A DNA stretch of 64,000 nucleotides from Membranipora membranacea (Eukaryota > Bryozoa > Gymnolaemata > Cheilostomatida > Membraniporidae), in NCBI GenBank assembly GCA_914767715.1, contig OU612069.1:20395387-20459386 (forward strand), written 5' to 3'. A program made the translations under genes and the position numbers. The notes below the pieces were generated by a model, which saw only the letters and a list, made by a program, of their open reading frames with translations, searched no databases and was not told the origin of the DNA. Shown one piece after another: positions 9,881-21,700 of this stretch. Each line of letters begins with the position of its first letter. Position 1 is the stretch's first letter.

Positions 9881-12800
9881 AATAGATGGGGAGATCACGT
9901 ATGGGAGGCATATTCACGGGTTTTTGTTCTTGCTTTCTTAAGATTACGCATAAACATGAGTAGAGTTTTGTTGGATCTGCTACAAATATCTACAATATGA
10001 CTATCAAATGAGAGCATCTCGTCTATAATAACCCCTAGATATTTTACTTCATTTACTGTGGTTACTGGTTGAGAGGACATATAATAAACATCAGGATAAG
10101 AGGATTGAGGCTGTCTAGTAATTCGCATGCATGTGTTGACATTTCTTAACATTGAAATTCATCTGGGAGTCCTTAGACCAAGTAACCAAGGAATCCAGAA
10201 CGGACTGGAATGTTGCAATATCAGCGTTTTTCTCGATTGGTCGATATAGTAAAGAATCATCGGCGAAAGGCTTTGACGTGCTTGATGTTATACGGGTAGG
10301 CATATCGTTTATGTAGATATTAGAAATAATAACGGACCCAGAACGCTACCCTGGGGCACCCCAGAGGTTACTGTACGTGAATTGGATTGATGACCATTGA
10401 CAGTGACGAAGAGTTTATGGTCGCTGAGCCATGAGGCAATCCACTCTCTTGTAGAACAATGGATACCCATGGCTGTTATCTTGGCTAGAAGTTTGGTGTG
10501 GGATACCACATCGAACGCCTTCGAAAAATCTAGGACAGCGAGGTCAACTTGTATATTGTCATCGTAGTAATTGACAAAATCAATAACAGTGTTTAATAGT
10601 TGGGTATCGCATCCATGGTTTTTTCGAAAACCGTGTTGATGTTCAAATAGCAGATCGTAATCAGAAAAATATGCATGTATATTGTGGACTATTATATGTT
10701 CATATACTTTACATAGACTACACGTCAAGGAAATTGGCCGGTAATTCAGGGGTCAGATTTCTTACCTTTTTTAAACAGTGGTATGATGTGGGCTATCTTC
10801 CAGTCCACAGGTGTGATACAAGTATCATAAATATATTGAAAAATGAGACAAACAATACGAGAAATGTAAGGTGCCAAAAAGCGAAGTAATGCAGGAGAGA
10901 GATTATCTGGTCCAGCGCCCTTACGGGCATCAACACCACACAGTTGCTTCATAATACCATTATTGTCTAAGGTTATAGGGTTATGCTGAGAACATGAAAC
11001 TTGGCTTACAGATATAGACTGATCATTTTCAAAGGTGAGCACTGAGGAGAAAGCATCAGCGAACCTCTCACAAATACCAATGTTGTCACCGGAGGCGCAG
11101 CCATCCAGTTGTTTTATTGTGTTATGGGAACCATTTTTATTAGCTATGAATTTAACAAGAGGCTTACTGTCACCTTTATCAAGCTGATCACATACATAAT
11201 TATTAATAAAATTGTTATAGTCTCTGTTTATCAGGTTCTTACATAGTTTAGACTGTGTTTTTAATATCTCATTATTTCCAGAGTAGGATAAAGACATTAA
11301 ACTTTGTACCACATTTTACATTTCCATATTTGCCTGATACATTCCTTTGATAACCAGTGATTACGCTGCTTTTTCCTCACGTAGTGAGGAATGTTGGCGT
11401 ATGAAGTTGTCATGAGTCCTGTCTTCAACAAAGACCACACAGTTTCAACATTAACGTTTGCATCAATAGCGGAAGTTTTGTCTTTTTCAAGAGCAAAACA
11501 GTCCAGATGGATGTTGGCTGTGTCAGCTTTGGCAAACTGCCAAAACGGAGTGGGGTTTGGTGAGACAGCTGATCGTTCTATTTTAAATCTAGTTAACAAT
11601 GTAAAAGAAATGATCAGGTGGTCAGAGAAGCTAGGATCACCCATGTTAGTCAAAACAAGATCAAGAATATTACCTTTATGGGATGGGATGGGTTGGGAAA
11701 TTCACTAGTTGCTCTAGGTTGTTGGCATATACAAAATAAATGAATGTTTGATGCATAGTCTTATGTGTTGTTGGATTAAGGGTTAGTGTTTGCCAGTCGA
11801 TGTCAGGCAAATTAAAATCACCCAAAACCAACACATTTGGGTCTAGAAGATTGTTATACCATGTTATAATATCATCAACGGATCTATTCTGTGGTCTGCG
11901 ATAGTAGATACAAATGGTGAAAGTGAAACCTGTAATAGAAAGTTTAAGGCTGAGTAATTCCCCATGTGGGTATTTATCTATTGAGTTGACAGTGATTGGA
12001 CAGCGGTCAGCGATGCCAATAAGTACACCACCACCCCTGCCCAGCCCGTCAACTCTGTCACACCTGTAAAGAGAGTAGTTTTTACAGATTTCATTATCGC
12101 TTAAATCATCATTAAGTTTAGTCTCTATCAACGCAAAGATGTCAGGCTTGTAGTAATTTACATAACTGTCTAAAATGAAGGATTTCCCAGGTGAACCATT
12201 GTAGTTCCAATGAAAGATTTTCATTCCCTCAGACCCTGCCATGATAAATTGTTTTATTGTTTTATTGTATCACGAATCTCCTATTGCTTACCCATTATTT
12301 TTAAAAGCTTGTATGCTGCTGACAAGCAACGCCTGTGTAAAATTTTCAAGGACGCTATTAAGTTAGGCATTGAACATCCCGATATTTATACCATGATGGA
12401 CAATCAGACACGAACACTGGCCATACGCTATATTCACGATGAGGATCATTTCATCAATGATTTGTTGAGTAAATGTCCATCTGGCAGATACCGTACAGTA
12501 AAACATAGAAGCTCACTGGGGAGAGACTGTTTTCTGTGTCATATCACTCTTATTTTAAACGAAATACTTTTTTAGACAGAGATTTGATTTTTTATTCCAA
12601 GTGTCTTCGCTTTTTTCTTGCTGATTCAAAGTGCTGTCAGTGATAGTAATAAAATCCATCTATCCATCCATCCAGCACAAATATGCTGCAGAGAGAATAA
12701 AAAACAGATTAGCGATTGCCATTAGTGGCTTGGTTTTGTGTAGATTGATTTATCAAGGGGAGGTCAACAACCTCTGACCACTCATGTGATTTTCCTCTTG

Positions 12801-13730
12801 TACAAATACCTTCCCTTGTCTGTTACGATAGGAGTTGAATGGGTTTTGTTCGTTTAGCAAGTTTCGTTGGAGTCGGAGTGTATATTCTGCCTTTCGTTCC
12901 TCTGGGGATAGGTCAGGCGTTACGAATACGCCTCTCTTGTCTTCGAGGGTTCTGAATCATTTAACGAATTCTCGTGCCGCTAGTTCGCTAGAAAAGCTAA
13001 TTTTTACGGGTCGGATATTCTCGGTCGGGAGAGATGATACGTTTCTCCTACCTATTCTTTTAACTTTCATTACTGCACCGGGCCAGAGAGACATCTTTCT
13101 ACGCATTTGGACTACATCATATTCAGTTGTGTTATTTTCGGCTAATTTATGAAGAATTTTACTTAGGCATCTTTCCTCTTTCTCCTGATTTTTTTTATTA
13201 ATGATCATTTAGGTTTTTAGTCTATTTACCACCTCTCTAGTCTCGGGCACCCCTGCACTTGTTAGGGCATCAGAGTAGGAGGTTTTCATTTTACTTACAG
13301 TTTCACACATCAAATTATTCATGTTTTTGATTTGGCTTTTGATGTCAGCTATGTTATCTTGAACTGAGGGTAGGCTTACAAACGTGTTTACACTTACACA
13401 GTACCAGTTGACACCGGGTCGCTTGAAGGTCTTCAGCTCAGCGGGAGTGGCATCTTCCCATCCAGTCGAACAGGTGGGGTGGTATTCTGCAGTGCATAGG
13501 GTACATTTCAGAGCTGCCTTGTTTCTAGTTGTTAGCTTGCATTTTACACATTTAGATGCTAACGGGGCCTGCATACTAACACTACCACTACTAGCAGTAC
13601 TAACACTGGGTGTACGCAGTCTAGCACTACCGTTGTTACTATTTGAGTCTCCCATGGTTTCATAAAGGACCACGGAAGATGGCTTGGGCCCCACAAGAAT
13701 GTATCTCCTACAAACTGCACAAACCACTCA
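9880..13730 (-). mobile_element. LINE-B, antisense, PHD-type ORF1, frameshifted
   Basis: Read on the minus strand from 13730 down. ORF1 (about 13650-12775) has a PHD-like zinc module (C-x2-C ... C-x2-C-x4-H-x2-C ... W-x2-C, 13565-13375), a basic middle and a V-T-P-D-L-S-P-E-E-R-K-like C-terminal block; it is broken by in-frame stops at about 13210 and 12957. ORF2 starts at about 12242 with an APE endonuclease (W-N-Y-N-G, E-T-K-L, R-R-P-Q, G-D-F-N-L-P-D at about 11810). The reverse transcriptase follows (D-F-S-K-A-F-D at 10530, G-V-P-Q-G-S at 10350, A-D-D-S at 10260, V-K-Y-L-G-V at 10050). At least four frame changes separate the pieces at about 11670, 11300, 10730 and 10300. The architecture fits the CR1/jockey group. 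A second LINE tail is nested at 12243-12680. Confidence 0.85.
12243..12680 (+). mobile_element. Nested 5'-truncated LINE tail
   Basis: A plus-strand frame (to 12575) encodes the C-terminal tail of a non-LTR RT ORF2 (S-Y-C-L-P-I-I-F-K-S-L ... C-P-S-G-R-Y-R-T-V), homologous to the tail at 44650-44860. It is followed by a short 3' UTR ending in AATAAAATCCATCTATCCATCCATCC, a tetranucleotide tail. It lies exactly between ORF1 and ORF2 of the antisense LINE-B, so it inserted later. Confidence 0.7.
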
Positions 13731-15065
13731 GCTGGTACTGATTAGATACTACAGTCTACTACTGCTAGACCGTAGGTGTTATAGGTGTAACTACAGAGCA
13801 AGGTAGATGAGAGAAAATATTAGAGATGGGTTACTCAGGTCGAGTCACACAAAGCAATGCAATGGAACAGACTCACCAAAAGACTCCCGCCCCACCAAAA
13901 GCTCCTCGGTTAGGTATCAGCAGAGTCACCAGGCTTGGAAGGAGGCTTCTGATTGTCTTTTTAGTATAGTGTAATGGCTGTTGATCGACCAGGGATGTCG
14001 ATGTTAGTCGATAATATTGTTGGTGCTCAGGAGATTTACAAATTCACCACCATCATACCGGAAGTACGTCACATTCATCAGTTTTGGTCACATTGGTCAC
14101 AGCTTCTGAGTTTGCTCACCTCTTGGATTTTGTCACAGAGCTTGAATTTGAACAAAACACAACAAAGCTGATTATAAATTATTATGCTGAGTCTTGTTAT
14201 ACAATATCTTAACATCGAAGAATTTGGAAAACTAGGAAAGTTAGAATCTAGTGAGAATGTCAGTTGGGCTACCGGGCTGAAGGGTTTACTGGGCACGACT
14301 TGCCCCCTCATCTGGTATACCCAGATCCACTTCCATGTACATTTCTTCTTTGGTTGTCTGGCCTGCCTTCAAAGACCAGTTAACAAGTTTCAACAATGCA
14401 ACACTTTTTGAAGTTATTATGTCAAAAGAGTTGAATACTTCAGTCTTAAAGCTTTTAGCAATTGACAGAAATATGGATGCATTTGGATGAAATTCATTCA
14501 GTTTATGGCATTGGGGAGTTGATGTCAAACCTTGGACACTGATACCTTGATATTATACACTGAGGGCATTATCTTATGCTAGTGAGCTGACTTGTCTCTC
14601 GTAATGTCTCTTGTCAGCCTTGGGACTTCCCAAAACAGTCCCTCCACAGCCAGACTATAATAATAACATAAAATGATATAAATACAAGAAGCATTCAGTC
14701 TGCAGTGCACCAATCACAGGTCCAAAACGCTTTAATATCTTTCGCCAAAATATCCTATAGCTTTTCCTAAGTTCAATTGGTTTCATTTGTTTTTAACAGA
14801 CCCTGGCAAAAAAATTGCAATAAACATCATTTTTATTTTCCATGTAAAAATGTACAGATACTTAATTTATAAGAAGAAAGAAGAAGAAAGAAGAAGAAGA
14901 AACTAATTTAACCCTCGCCACCGGTGAAGAAGTGCCCTGCTGACAAGGGACGACTAATACGTCATTGCGATAACTGTCTGTTAGATCCATGTAATGAAAC
15001 CCGAGTTTATTTGGTCGAAATGGTGGGGGATGACTATTGGATCTGATCTCATAGCAGGAAATTTA
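13731..15065. other. Intergenic, nothing recognised
   Basis: No supported exon or named repeat. There is a purine microsatellite of AAG/AAGA units at about 14873-14903. Short frames at 13974-14528 overlap on opposite strands and show no motif. Confidence 0.4.
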
Positions 15066-16600
15066 AGCCGAAATTTTTCTATTTTCCTCCAGATAAAATA
15101 TCTGGACCGATATTATCCACGCCTTTCACATGGAATGCGTTGATGCGAATATTCCTGTTCAGGCAGAGCTTTGCAATATGGTGAAGCATCCATCCGTAAA
15201 ACCACTGGTCTCCCCAGACGCCTCCAAAACCCACAGAAGTTGTTGCATCTGTGATTACTGGTGGGAATGAGGTAAAATCCGCCAGGACAACTTTGTATGG
15301 TTTTATAGGAGGGGCCTCAAGTAAAGCACACCACACCCTTAGATCCTCTTTCACCTCCTCACTCACTCGCCTTCTCTTGTTCTAGCCCTGAGACAAAACA
15401 CCTGCTAATCAACCATACACACTACTAAGGTAAGTGCGTCCTGCTCGCAGCACTTATGCCAAGTAATTCAGGGGGACTGCTATCGACTGTCACAACTTAA
15501 TTCGGGGGGCCTGCAATTTTTTTATGAGCAGCTATGGGGATTCCTACCCGAAGACAAAGGTCCTCGAAAGCACTAAGGGCTGCATCACAAGCCGCTCTGG
15601 AACTCACCATAAACAGAAAGTCATCACTAGATTGTTAAACACATCAGCATCTTCCCTGTAAACATTGTGCAACATTGACTTTATGCCATCACTAATCCTT
15701 CGGAAAATGTTACAAGATGATGAAGCGCCCATTGGAAGCATCATGTCGATGCAAAATTCTCCCTGAACACAAAATCCTAGGTATTTCCAGTCCTGGGTCC
15801 GAATTGGGACTATTCTATATGCATCCGCTAAATCCACTTTGGCTAGCCACACATTACCAAGAGGCTGTCTTGGTTCCATGCTCTTTGCAACATCCTCAAC
15901 TGAACAATAATGGACTGATTCATTTTCCTCTTTGATGAAGTCATTCACAGAGTTACCTTGTGGGGATGAAAGATTGAAAATCAATCGGTGCTTTGTTCCA
16001 GATGGTTTTGGTATCACATAAAGAGGAGATATTATCATATCATGTAGCGGAGGGATTGCGAAAGGCCCTATAATTTTATTGTGTTTTTGTTCTTCTTTCA
16101 GCTTAGCTAATAGTGCAGCATTTGCTGGTCTGAGCCTCACTTCAGTTTTTGATATTGAGCTGTTCTCTTGAACTCCTAGTGAAAACTCATTCGAGAACCC
16201 TTCTACAGTAAATTCTTTGTCCACACAACCCTTGTTCAATTGCCAGATTGGATGGGCTGACTGGAGTTTGTATCTTATACCTCTAAAAATCTGAAAATAT
16301 AGGTTAACATTATGCAAGTTGCTAGACACAATTATTTCTGCGCCAATCATAAATGTGACCAAACCCCCCCCCCTCCTCCCATCCTGAGGAGGCCGACTAA
16401 TACGGCATTACTTACATCACCATGCACAGTTGAGAAGCCTTTTGTTTAGAGCATCTGTAGTGTGGGTGTTTGACACTATAGCACACCTTGCATTTATGGG
16501 CGATGCGGCAGCTCAGTCCAAACTCACACCCCTCGTACCAGTTAAACTTGTAACAAAGCTTCCTTTTATGGGAGAGCTTGGCCCCCGATCTTGATGATGG
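15066..16600 (-). mobile_element. DIRS-like (tyrosine-recombinase type) retroelement remnant
   Basis: Minus strand, from 16600 down. First, a gag-type cysteine/histidine cluster (C-Y-K-F-N ... C-x3-F-x2-S-C ... H-K-C-x2-C ... H-P-H-Y-R-C, about 16570-16450). Then a reverse transcriptase (16362-15604) with S-P-L-Y-V-I-P-K-P-S-G, R-L-I-F-N-L-S-S-P-Q-G-N-S-V-N-D, and a motif A of K-V-D-L-A-D-A-Y. After a frame break at about 15600-15370 comes an RNase H-like piece (T-D-A-T-T-S-V-G-F-G-G-V-W, about 15255). The N-x-S-x-P-x-G-x-S-V-N-D motif is typical of DIRS/Ngaro-like elements. No recombinase or terminal repeats were found, so the element is partial. Confidence 0.65.
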
Positions 16601-17235
16601 ATAAGGTGATACCGAAGGATTGTAAGAACAAAAAAATTGGTTTAGCCATGGGCTGGATTGACTACCAGAAGGCGTACGATTTAGTACAGCACTCATGGAT
16701 CATTGAGACACTGAGAATGGTAGGGGTGGATGAGAAAGCTTGGAGATTCCTTGAGACGAGCATGAGCAAGTGGAATACCAGCTTGGAGTGTGGAGGCCGC
16801 ACACTGGCAAATGTGAACATCAAGAGGAGGATCTTCCAAGGTGACTCATGATCGCCGCTGCTTTTCATCGTGGGCCTCATACCTCTGAGTGTGGTACTAC
16901 GAGAAGCGAAGCAAGGGTATACACTTTCCAGACCTTAGTCAGGTAAAATAAACCACTTGCTCTACATGGATGACCTTAAATTATACGGCAAAAACAAAAA
17001 AGAACTGGAGTCATTGGTACAAACAGTCAGAATATTCACCCAGGATATAAGAATGAAGTTCGGAATACAGAAGTGTGCTACAGTAGTGATGAAGAGAGGG
17101 AAACGTGAACAGGATGAGGGGATATTGTTACCTGATGGAGAGCCGATGAAAGACTTAGGAGAACAGGACTACAAGTACTTGGGGGTGCTGGAAGCTGACG
17201 ACATAAAAATGAAAGAGATGACTACGTAGGTCCAG
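16600..17235 (+). mobile_element. R2/NeSL-like LINE reverse-transcriptase fragment
   Basis: Two plus-strand frames (16591-16851 and 16957-17229), split by a stop and a frame change, encode palm motifs of a non-LTR RT: W-I-D-Y-Q-K-A-Y-D (motif A), R-R-I-F-Q-G-D-S (motif B), L-L-Y-M-D-D-L-K-L-Y (motif C), and Y-K-Y-L-G-V. The Y-M-D-D-L-K-L form and the F-Q-G-D-S motif match the R2/NeSL group as I recall it, rather than the CR1-like elements elsewhere in the window. Both ends are truncated, and it abuts the DIRS-like remnant directly. Confidence 0.65.
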
Positions 17236-17976
17236 TGCTCACAGAGATTTTCAATATAATTTTAAATAAAGAAGTATTTCCAAAAGTCTGGAAAATTGCA
17301 GTTTTACCCGTTCTTTTTAAGATATTTGAATAGCATTTGAATATTAATATTCAGATATTTTTAAATGATAACCATCTACTATCTTCATCACAGTCCGGAT
17401 TTTTGCACTGCACATTCATGCAGCAACAACGCTCACAAAATTATTTCTAACTATTCTTTTGAGAAACTCAAACAAAGGAAGAGTTTTTTTTTGTTTATTG
17501 ATTTTTGGCAAAAACCAAATAATGTACCGGAACTCCGTGGCTTTAAGATATCTGACTCGTTTTCATTGAATAGTCATTGTGAGACTGTTTAGGATAAGGT
17601 GTCAAAAAATACATAATTGCTTAAGCTATGCAGACCCTACTTGACCACACATTCTGCTAAACAATTTCATTTTCAATTTATTCACTGTTATCTCATTTAT
17701 GGTATCCATACATATTACAACTTATGTGCATCAAATATCACTAACCCAATTTTTACTCAGCAAAAAAGAGCCTATGTTCAACATATACCTTTTTATTTGT
17801 CACCTACTAATGAACTATATGCATCACTTAAATCTTCACCCCTTTCAATACTAAGCAATTATGTTACTTGCATTAAAGGATTTGAGGCTCTGAATAATTT
17901 ATCCCTTCCATACGTCTCTGATTTATCGGTTACCACACCACACCGATTTCCAAGAAGAGAGACACACTTACTTGGG
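17236..17976 (+). mobile_element. Decayed LINE-A copy, 5' piece
   Basis: The piece begins with RT sequence (C-S-Q-R-F-S ... V-F-P-K-V-W-K-I-A, about 17225-17320), then Q-S-G-F near 17395. A C-terminal section (17617-17970) aligns with ORF2 of the full LINE-A at 35750-36120: L-C-R-x-x-L-T-T-x-S-A-x-Q-F-x-F-Q-F-I-H-C and R-F-P-R-R-E-T. An internal deletion and several stops mark it as dead. It continues after a SINE insertion. Confidence 0.75.
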
Positions 17977-18242
17977 GGTTAAAAAATGTGGGTTAAAATC
18001 GCTTAGAGTTAAGTGGGTTAAATGTGGGTTAAATGGGTTAGAGCGCCTGCCCTCTAACGCGCAAGCGTTAGTGGTCCTGGGTTCAAATCCCGCTGCGGCT
18101 ACTGGGCTCATATGACGCCCCAGGTGTGCTCCGACCTGCCTGCAAACTGAGAGCAACTTGGCGTCGAATACGGCGGCCGACCCCTTAAGGCACTGATATT
18201 TCTCAGTCCTCGGACAGAGACAACACTTGCGATTTTAACTCA
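17977..18242 (+). mobile_element. tRNA-derived SINE inserted in LINE-A
   Basis: It holds a tRNA-like head: A-box-like GGGTTAGAGCGCC near 18036, then a B-box, GGGTTCAAATCCCG, near 18078. The body that follows (CAGGTGTGCTCCGACCTGCC, then TGCAAACTGAGAGCAACTTGGCG) is found in reverse complement at about 25725-25770. The 5' edge has short GTGGGTTAAA iterations (17978-18030). It splits the LINE-A reading frame between 17970 and 18245; similar ACACTT(ACTT)G sequences at both edges suggest a target duplication. Confidence 0.75.
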
Positions 18243-18365
18243 CTTAAACCTCCATTAGACAACTTAAACCACAAAATAGCAGCAAACTTTAACAATCTAC
18301 CCTCTACTCTGAGAAGCATTCTTACTTCAATTATGTTCAAGAAAAGGCTAATGCAACATTTTTTT
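18243..18365 (+). mobile_element. Decayed LINE-A copy, 3' piece
   Basis: It resumes the ORF2 C-terminus after the SINE: a frame with A-A-N-F-N-N-L-P-S-T-L-R-S matches S-S-F-N-N-L-P-L-S-I-R-S of the intact LINE-A at 36160-36200. It ends within the C-terminal tail; the 3' UTR is not clear. Confidence 0.7.
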
Positions 18366-18723
18366 AAAGTTTATTGGCATAGTCTTCTTTTTCATTGAAT
18401 CTTTGTTTGTACCATTTTTTCTTTTTTTGCCATTTATGTGACATCATGAAAAACATAGGACATAGTAATGATGAATTGTTGCTGACAATTAAAGTATAGA
18501 TAATTATATATATATATATAATTATATATATGTGTCTAAACCTATCTATGCAATCCATTCAAGCTCAATGCTGTCAATGAATAGCCAATACAAAATGTAT
18601 CAACTACAATTTGGGTTTCCAACAATCAAAATGCCTCACATTCTTCATCAATTTTTGAGTACAGTGCATAAGAGAGCACAACTCACATGCTAAGTCTCAC
18701 TGCAGCTAGTAATCATCTGGGCA
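18366..18723. other. Upstream region of gene 1
   Basis: It contains a perfect TA microsatellite (about 18505-18532) and a T-rich stretch at 18410. The promoter and 5' UTR of gene 1 presumably lie here or further upstream, but no TATA box or initiator can be assigned with confidence. Confidence 0.4.
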
Positions 18724-18782
18724 ATGGAAGGTTATTTTCGACTAGCTCTGTTGATCCTGACAGCTTTCTTCCATGGCTCTTT
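18724..18782 (+). CDS. Gene 1 exon 1: start codon and signal peptide
   Basis: The ATG opens M-E-G-Y-F-R, then a hydrophobic core (L-A-L-L-I-L-T-A-F-F) and a small-residue end (H-G-S-L), followed by a strong GTAAGT donor. This is a textbook signal peptide, so this ATG was chosen as the start. It exits in phase 2 and joins the exon at 19113 in frame. Confidence 0.8.
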
Positions 18783-21700
18783 GTAAGTAGCAGCAATCAG
18801 AGCACAGGTGTCATCACTAAACACTCTCTGTTCCTATGTGTATAATTGGCAAGCTCAATCTAGGCAATAATGTTGGTGTTGTGCTATCATGATGAAAAGT
18901 ATGCAGCTACACAAATATTGACATAGGTTGATTCATATCTAAGCCAATACATGTCATCCTTTTAAAACTCTAATAGCAGCAAATCAGATGTTGAGGCAAT
19001 ATTGTTGCTGTGTTTGCTTATGCTTTGCCATATCGCACGGGATCATCATTCTATGGCTCATTATGCAGAGATATTAATACTGATACTCACAAACTTGATT
19101 TTTATCGCTCAGGGGTCGCACATGGCTACAATTGAGATTTTGGAACCTGAAACATGCGGAATGGGAATTGCCAGCTGTTGTTGGTGTCCCTAGTCTTGAT
19201 TTCGTTAACAACTTTATGATTGTGAGTACAATAATATTGCTTTCTATGAGTAGCCAATGCTTCCAACATCAGATATGATCCACAGTTTCATTTATCTATG
19301 TAAGTTTCAGCTTACTGTGAGTTAGAACTACATTCGGCTAGCTTAGATAGCATCTATCATAATAAGGGTATGTAAATTTTGGCTAGCCCCGAATTTAAGC
19401 ATATGGAAAATAGTAAAAATATGCTCTTGTTAATATTTCACCTCTGTTTGAAAATTCTATACCTACCTTTATTTGATGATTAATGAAATATGATGCTCCA
19501 TTGGTCAGATATTCATAAATATTTCTTTCCAGCCAGCTAAATTTGACAGGTTCCAGATTATAGTTGGTACTGCTAATGGGTACACTGACAACAAAGGTGA
19601 AGGTTGCATATCGATATTCAGCTTACGGAACAGGGATAAATCTGTCAAGAGTGAGTAAAGAAGTAAAGTCAATTTAAAAAGTGTGGTGTTGGCATCACAG
19701 CAAGGCATAATGTATTTGGAGAATGAAATTGATGAAATGCAAACTGCAATATAGACAACTGGGATTGAGTGGATAATGAAATTTTTTTCCACTTTAGATC
19801 TTGTTGGTAACTGCGCTAGGAAACAAACTCCTTTTGAATATCAAGATGGAATAGGAAAGGCTGCACGATTGAAGTTTCCTGATCATGGGCAGATGACCAA
19901 GGACAGCAAATATATTTTGTTTGTTGACAAACAGTCATGTGCACGAAGAGTTACAATGAGCACCTTACAAGTTGAAACTATCATAGGTTTGTGCGATACA
20001 TTCACCATAATGATCCCTTCTTGTTTGAGCGAAAGTTTCAAGAGAATGATATACATTATAGGCTTGGATAGTTTGGAAACTCCGCCTGTTTGTATTCTGA
20101 TTATTATCATACAAATATCTTATAGTTTCCTCACATATTGCTGACATCACTTACATATTCCTGGTCACTGTCACATAATTCTTTTTGTAAATTTTGAAAT
20201 CTAATTCTATTGCAATGCCTGTGATTTTAATCAAAGACAGCCAGTCTCACTCACTCATTAACTCATTGGTGGAACCAAATAATTTCTGTGTGAGTAATTT
20301 TAGAACAAATTTGCCCAATTGAAGGACAAAGTGAGCAATTATTTTGAATGTTGTGAGAGTGATAATTTGCATATCGCGTTCTTATTGAAAGATCCCCCTC
20401 CCACAGGCATGACATTTCTCATTCTCATTAAAGGAAAAGGAAAATGCGGTGCAGGAACACTTGACTTGAACGTATTTGGTCAGAATAGACTCGTAATTGG
20501 TATGGTATATCTAGATGAAAAAGAATTTTGGGTATTCTTTGTAAAATCTGTAAGTTTCCATATTGATCAGATAATTATTCATTTTGTAGCTAATGGTATT
20601 TAACTTGCCATTAACAAATAGCGGTTTTGTGTTAAACTTCAGGTATAATTACTCTCTCACTGAGCAGTTTGATCAGACAAGAACAACCTAAGAAAGCTAT
20701 GGCAGTCCTAGAGAATAATTTGAGACCACTGAAAATACCATTACATTTTTTTTGCTTTTTTTCTTCTCAAATTTAATATCTCTCTAGTTATGTAAATAAT
20801 CTGTTTCTATTTTAACTTCTCTTCATCCTCAACCTTTAATTTTTTCCTTTTCCTTTTCGGCACTTTTTGGAAAACATTCTGCTACAGGAAGAAAAAAGAC
20901 TAAACATTTTTTTTAGATAACAAAACATATCATAACATACCGTTTCTTGTTTTTGGATAGGAAGGAGTTCAACTGAAAATCTTGCACAATTAAAGGGACA
21001 TCTTCTACCTATTTCAAATTGACAAAAAATATTGTTTGTTGATCAGTTAATCTTTGTATTTCATACTTACCGGGGATGAGGGGAAGACAGAGTAAGAACA
21101 AGCCTTTGACTCAAGCGTAATTATTATTATCTGTTATGTCATAAAGTCATGAAAGTTTGTAAACTCACTTGCCCTATCTCGGCTGTCAAATTTGCAGGTT
21201 TTAATCTTTTCACTGTTGGATTGATGACCATGTACCGTTAGTGTAAAAAAAGCAGAAGCACATTGACAGATAGTTTTGAGTTGAAAGATCATTTTGCCTG
21301 AGTTGGTTGAGAGAGAGCAAATTCTCATTTCTAGTCAAATGGATATTGATTTTGACTTCCAATTCAGAGATGTTCAGTATCACCGAATAAATTCATTCTA
21401 GTCAATGAAATAAACAAATAACTGAGATGAGTGTTGATGAAAAAAATTGAACACTTCCCCCAAGGAGTAACTCCCTGCTTCCCCGGTGTAACTTTTTTTT
21501 GAAGTTGAAAATAATCTCTTGCTGAATATTCAATCAACTTTTCAGGTTTGAGAATCAGTTCAGTTGATACTAATGCTAAAGGTTTTTCGCGTTATTGCCA
21601 GGTCTACTTTCGCTTTTCTGCAATAATGTATCGGTGATATTTTAAGGATGTAGAATCACAGTTTGCTTTTATATTTTGAAGGGGATTTACATCTATCCAT

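Noticed and set aside
13384-13665. Plus-strand ORF opposite the PHD-type ORF1
   Set aside because: It is an antisense shadow of LINE-B ORF1, whose zinc-ligand pattern is clear on the minus strand.
18036-18105. A functional tRNA gene
   Set aside because: The A- and B-boxes are present, but the acceptor stem does not pair well, a long constant body follows, and the same unit recurs at 25660-25870. It is a SINE head.
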